From: Reyranella sp.
GTDB lineage: Bacteria; Pseudomonadota; Alphaproteobacteria; Reyranellales; Reyranellaceae
Assembly (NCBI GenBank): GCA_004296815.1
Contig: SCVT01000670.1
Span: 1-8,202 of the forward strand
Direction: 5' to 3'
DNA: 8,202 nt
Within the stretch, counting starts at the first letter, position 1. Each line of letters begins with the position of its first letter. The translations under genes were made by a program, and so were the position numbers. Of this stretch, positions 6,239-8,202 are shown one piece after another. The notes beneath the pieces were generated by a model. That model did not search any database and was not told the DNA's origin. It was given only the letters and a program-made list of their open reading frames with translations.

Positions 6239-7747
6239 CTAAGCATTTTCAGTCTTAGAGAAACGAACTGCGAAACCGAGAACGCCGGCCGCGACGGCCA
6301 GTAGGGCCAGGAAGGTCCAGTCGCCCCAGCGCCCGTACGGCGTGGGCTCCCGAGCCGCCGGGAGCCGATGGTCGATGATTCCCTCCTGCCGCATGTCGAG
6401 CGCCACGAGCACCCGGCCGTAGGCGTCGATCACAGCCGATACGCCCGTGTTCGCAGCGCGGATCATCGGCAGCCCCTCCTCCACCGCCCGCACGCGGGCG
6501 CTCACGAGGTGCTGGTAGGGGCCGCTCGACAGGCCGAACCAGGCATCGTTGGTGACGTTCAGCAGCCAGCGCGGACGCGGGCCGGGCCCGGTGACGGCGG
6601 CGGGAAAGATCACCTCGTAGCAGATCACCGGCGAGAAGGACGGCAGGCGCGGCAGCTCGAGCGTGGTGCGGCCGGCGCCGACCTCGAACGAGCCGCGGCC
6701 GATGGCGCCAGAGACGGGCGCGAGCTGCTTGTGGAAGGGGATGTACTCGCCGAGCGGCACGAGATGGACCTTGTCGTAGTGCGCGACGATCTCGCCCGCG
6801 GGATCGATCACCAGCAGCGAGTTCCATACACCGTCTTCGCGGCGGCCGGTGCCCCGGGCCGCACCGGTCACAAGATAGCCACCGGGCGGTGCCGCCGAAC
6901 CGAGGATCGGCAGCGACGGCGTGCCCGGCTCGATGATGAAGGGCGGCGCCGTCTCGGGCCAGATCACCGCCGAGAGCCCGTCGAATCCCGCGCGCCGGCT
7001 CATCGACACCAGCTTGTTCACGAGCTGGGCGCGGTTCTCGGGGCGCCACTTCTGATCCTGCGGCGTGTTGGGCTGGACGATGCGGATCATCGGCCCGTCG
7101 CCGGCATCCGGGGGTGGCATGATCGACTGGCCTGCGAAGCCCGCCGCACCGACGACCACGAGCGCTGCGATCGAGGCGCGCCAGCCCGTGACCGGTGCGG
7201 CCAGCACAAGGAAGGTGAGAAGCCCGAGGCCGAAGACGCCGAAGAGCGCCACGCTCTGAACCAAGGGCATCGCGAAGGCCCAGACATGGCCCAGCGGATT
7301 CCACGGATAGCCCGTGAAGACATGGCCGCGCAGCCACTCCGCCAGCGCCCACGCGATCGCGAGCAGCAGCAGGCGGCTGTAGCGACCGCCGAGCCGAGGC
7401 CAGCGGAGCGCCGCCCACTTGGCCGCGCCGGCGGCGAGGCCCGGGAAGAAGCCCAGCACGGCGGACAGCCCGATCACGATCGGGGGTCCGAGCGGGCCAT
7501 ACTCGGCCGGTGGCACGTAGAAGGCCTCGAGGATCCAGTAGGAGCCGACGGCGAAATGGCCGAGGCCCCAGGCCCAGCCGCGCAACAGCGCGCTCTTGGT
7601 GGTCGGCGCGCCGTCCCACAGCCAGACGAAGACGACGATGCCCAGCACGCCGAGCGGCAGCCAGTAGAGCGGCGGCATGGCAAGGGCCGCGAGCGCACCT
7701 GACACGAAGGCGACGCCGGCGGCGCGCCAGCCCTTGAGCTTCAGCAC
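6239..7747 (-). CDS. lnt: Apolipoprotein N-acyltransferase
   Basis: Lnt adds the third acyl chain to the N-terminal cysteine of lipoproteins at the periplasmic face of the inner membrane, the last step of lipoprotein maturation. In the 502-residue product (E. coli Lnt has 512), about seven hydrophobic segments fill the first 210 residues and one lies at the C-terminus (about 476–495). Between them is a carbon-nitrogen hydrolase domain (about 220–457) with the full triad: Glu265 in IWPETAPP, Lys326 in YDKVHLVPLGEY and Cys376 in PVICYEVIFP. WNPL and WFGLSSGPYQH are also typical. The start is uncertain. GTG 7747 is 13 bases after the corC stop and gives MLKLKGWR, but has no good Shine-Dalgarno. 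An in-frame GTG at 7801 would overlap corC by 41 bases and add an Arg-rich stretch. The tight spacing indicates co-transcription with corC. No clear terminator with a T tract follows. Confidence 0.95.
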   Translation of the reverse strand: MLKLKGWRAAGVAFVSGALAALAMPPLYWLPLGVLGIVVFVWLWDGAPTTKSALLRGWAWGLGHFAVGSYWILEAFYVPPAEYGPLGPPIVIGLSAVLGFFPGLAAGAAKWAALRWPRLGGRYSRLLLLAIAWALAEWLRGHVFTGYPWNPLGHVWAFAMPLVQSVALFGVFGLGLLTFLVLAAPVTGWRASIAALVVVGAAGFAGQSIMPPPDAGDGPMIRIVQPNTPQDQKWRPENRAQLVNKLVSMSRRAGFDGLSAVIWPETAPPFIIEPGTPSLPILGSAAPPGGYLVTGAARGTGRREDGVWNSLLVIDPAGEIVAHYDKVHLVPLGEYIPFHKQLAPVSGAIGRGSFEVGAGRTTLELPRLPSFSPVICYEVIFPAAVTGPGPRPRWLLNVTNDAWFGLSSGPYQHLVSARVRAVEEGLPMIRAANTGVSAVIDAYGRVLVALDMRQEGIIDHRLPAAREPTPYGRWGDWTFLALLAVAAGVLGFAVRFSKTENA

Positions 7748-7760
7748 GACCAGGCTGGGA

Positions 7761-8202
7761 TCAGGCAGCCGGCGCCGACGGTGTCGTCGGCGGCCGGACA
7801 CGCAGGCGCCGGATGCGCCTGGGGTCGACGTCGAGGATCTCGAACTCGACGCCGGAAGGATGACGCACGACCTCGCCGCGCTCGGGGATGCGGCCGAGCA
7901 GCGAGAAGATCAGGCCGCCGACCGTGTCGATCTCGCGGCGCTCGTCGTCCGACAGCACGCGGCCGATCTCCTGCTCCAGCAGCTCGATCGGCGTGCGGCC
8001 GTTGACGTCGATCGTGCCGTCGACGCGGCGCGCCACCGTGGGCGTCTGCGCGACGTCGTGCTCGTCCTCGATCTCGCCCACGATCTCCTCGACCAGGTCC
8101 TCGATGGTGAGCAGTCCGTCGGTGCCGCCGAACTCGTCGACGACCAGCGCCATGTGGGTGCGCGAGCGACGCATGTCGAGCAGCATGTCGAGCACCGGCA
8201 AG
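7761..8202 (-). CDS. corC: CorC/HlyC-family CBS-domain protein (3' part)
   Basis: The frame is open to the right edge, so this is the last 147 residues of a longer protein; the TTG at 8201–8199 is an internal Leu, not a start. The visible part begins in the second CBS domain with RSRTHMALVVDEFGGTDGLL and TIEDLVEEIVGEIEDEHD, diagnostic of the CorC/YbeX/TlyC group. It continues into the CorC_HlyC domain (from about PTVARRVDGTIDVNGRT to FEILDVDPRRIRRLRVR). Relatives are annotated as magnesium/cobalt efflux or hemolysin-like proteins; CBS pairs bind adenine nucleotides, and the exact activity is still debated. This short soluble type, just upstream of lnt, is the standard arrangement in many Proteobacteria, usually with ybeY and a PhoH gene before it, which would lie outside this window. 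It ends 13 bases before the preferred lnt start. Confidence 0.93.
   Translation of the reverse strand, partial: LPVLDMLLDMRRSRTHMALVVDEFGGTDGLLTIEDLVEEIVGEIEDEHDVAQTPTVARRVDGTIDVNGRTPIELLEQEIGRVLSDDERREIDTVGGLIFSLLGRIPERGEVVRHPSGVEFEILDVDPRRIRRLRVRPPTTPSAPAA

Noticed and set aside
6255..7619. Long second frame on the same strand inside lnt (454 codons) and its plus-strand counterpart at 6368–7702
   Set aside because: The lnt frame carries the full catalytic triad and membrane segments. The other frames show only Arg/Pro/Ala-rich translations typical of third-position GC bias.

Overview
This 8.2 kb window is high-GC chromosomal DNA. The gene order corC – lnt – XRE regulator – metK on the minus strand is characteristic of Alphaproteobacteria. 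Supporting signs are the long alphaproteobacterial form of MetK, a PraR/PhrR-like XRE regulator and an MmcB-family protein. A Rhodospirillales/Reyranella-like or Rhizobiales-like relative fits, but I cannot name a genus. I see no tRNA, rRNA, CRISPR array, insertion sequence or prophage gene.

Left part (1–1754, plus strand): the last 23 codons of one probable Sel1-repeat gene overlap by ATGA with a complete secreted Sel1-repeat protein. Nine bases later comes an MmcB-like PD-(D/E)XK protein linked elsewhere to SOS mutagenesis. The three look like one operon whose promoter lies outside the window.

Middle (1751–5353, minus strand): a LapB/HlyB-type type I secretion ABC transporter with a degenerate C39-like N-terminal domain runs convergently into mmcB, and the two stop codons interlock in one CTAG. 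It is preceded by an AT-rich promoter-like region centred in a perfect 9-bp inverted repeat, and by the strong terminator of metK (S-adenosylmethionine synthase). The start of metK is best placed at an internal GTG behind a clean GGAGG. Its 235-base leader carries a segment resembling the SAM-II riboswitch core, but with imperfect helices.

Right part (5589–8202, minus strand): a PraR/PhrR-like XRE regulator has a terminator hairpin behind it and an AT-rich, repeat-containing upstream region in front. Next is lnt (apolipoprotein N-acyltransferase), tightly coupled to the 3' part of a CorC/HlyC-type CBS protein gene that runs off the window.

Functionally, corC and lnt are envelope genes and metK supplies SAM. 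The type I ABC protein has no adaptor, outer-membrane factor or substrate gene in view. Most of the window is conventional. The points worth a second look are regulatory: the metK leader, the ABC palindrome and the TGCATATC repeats.
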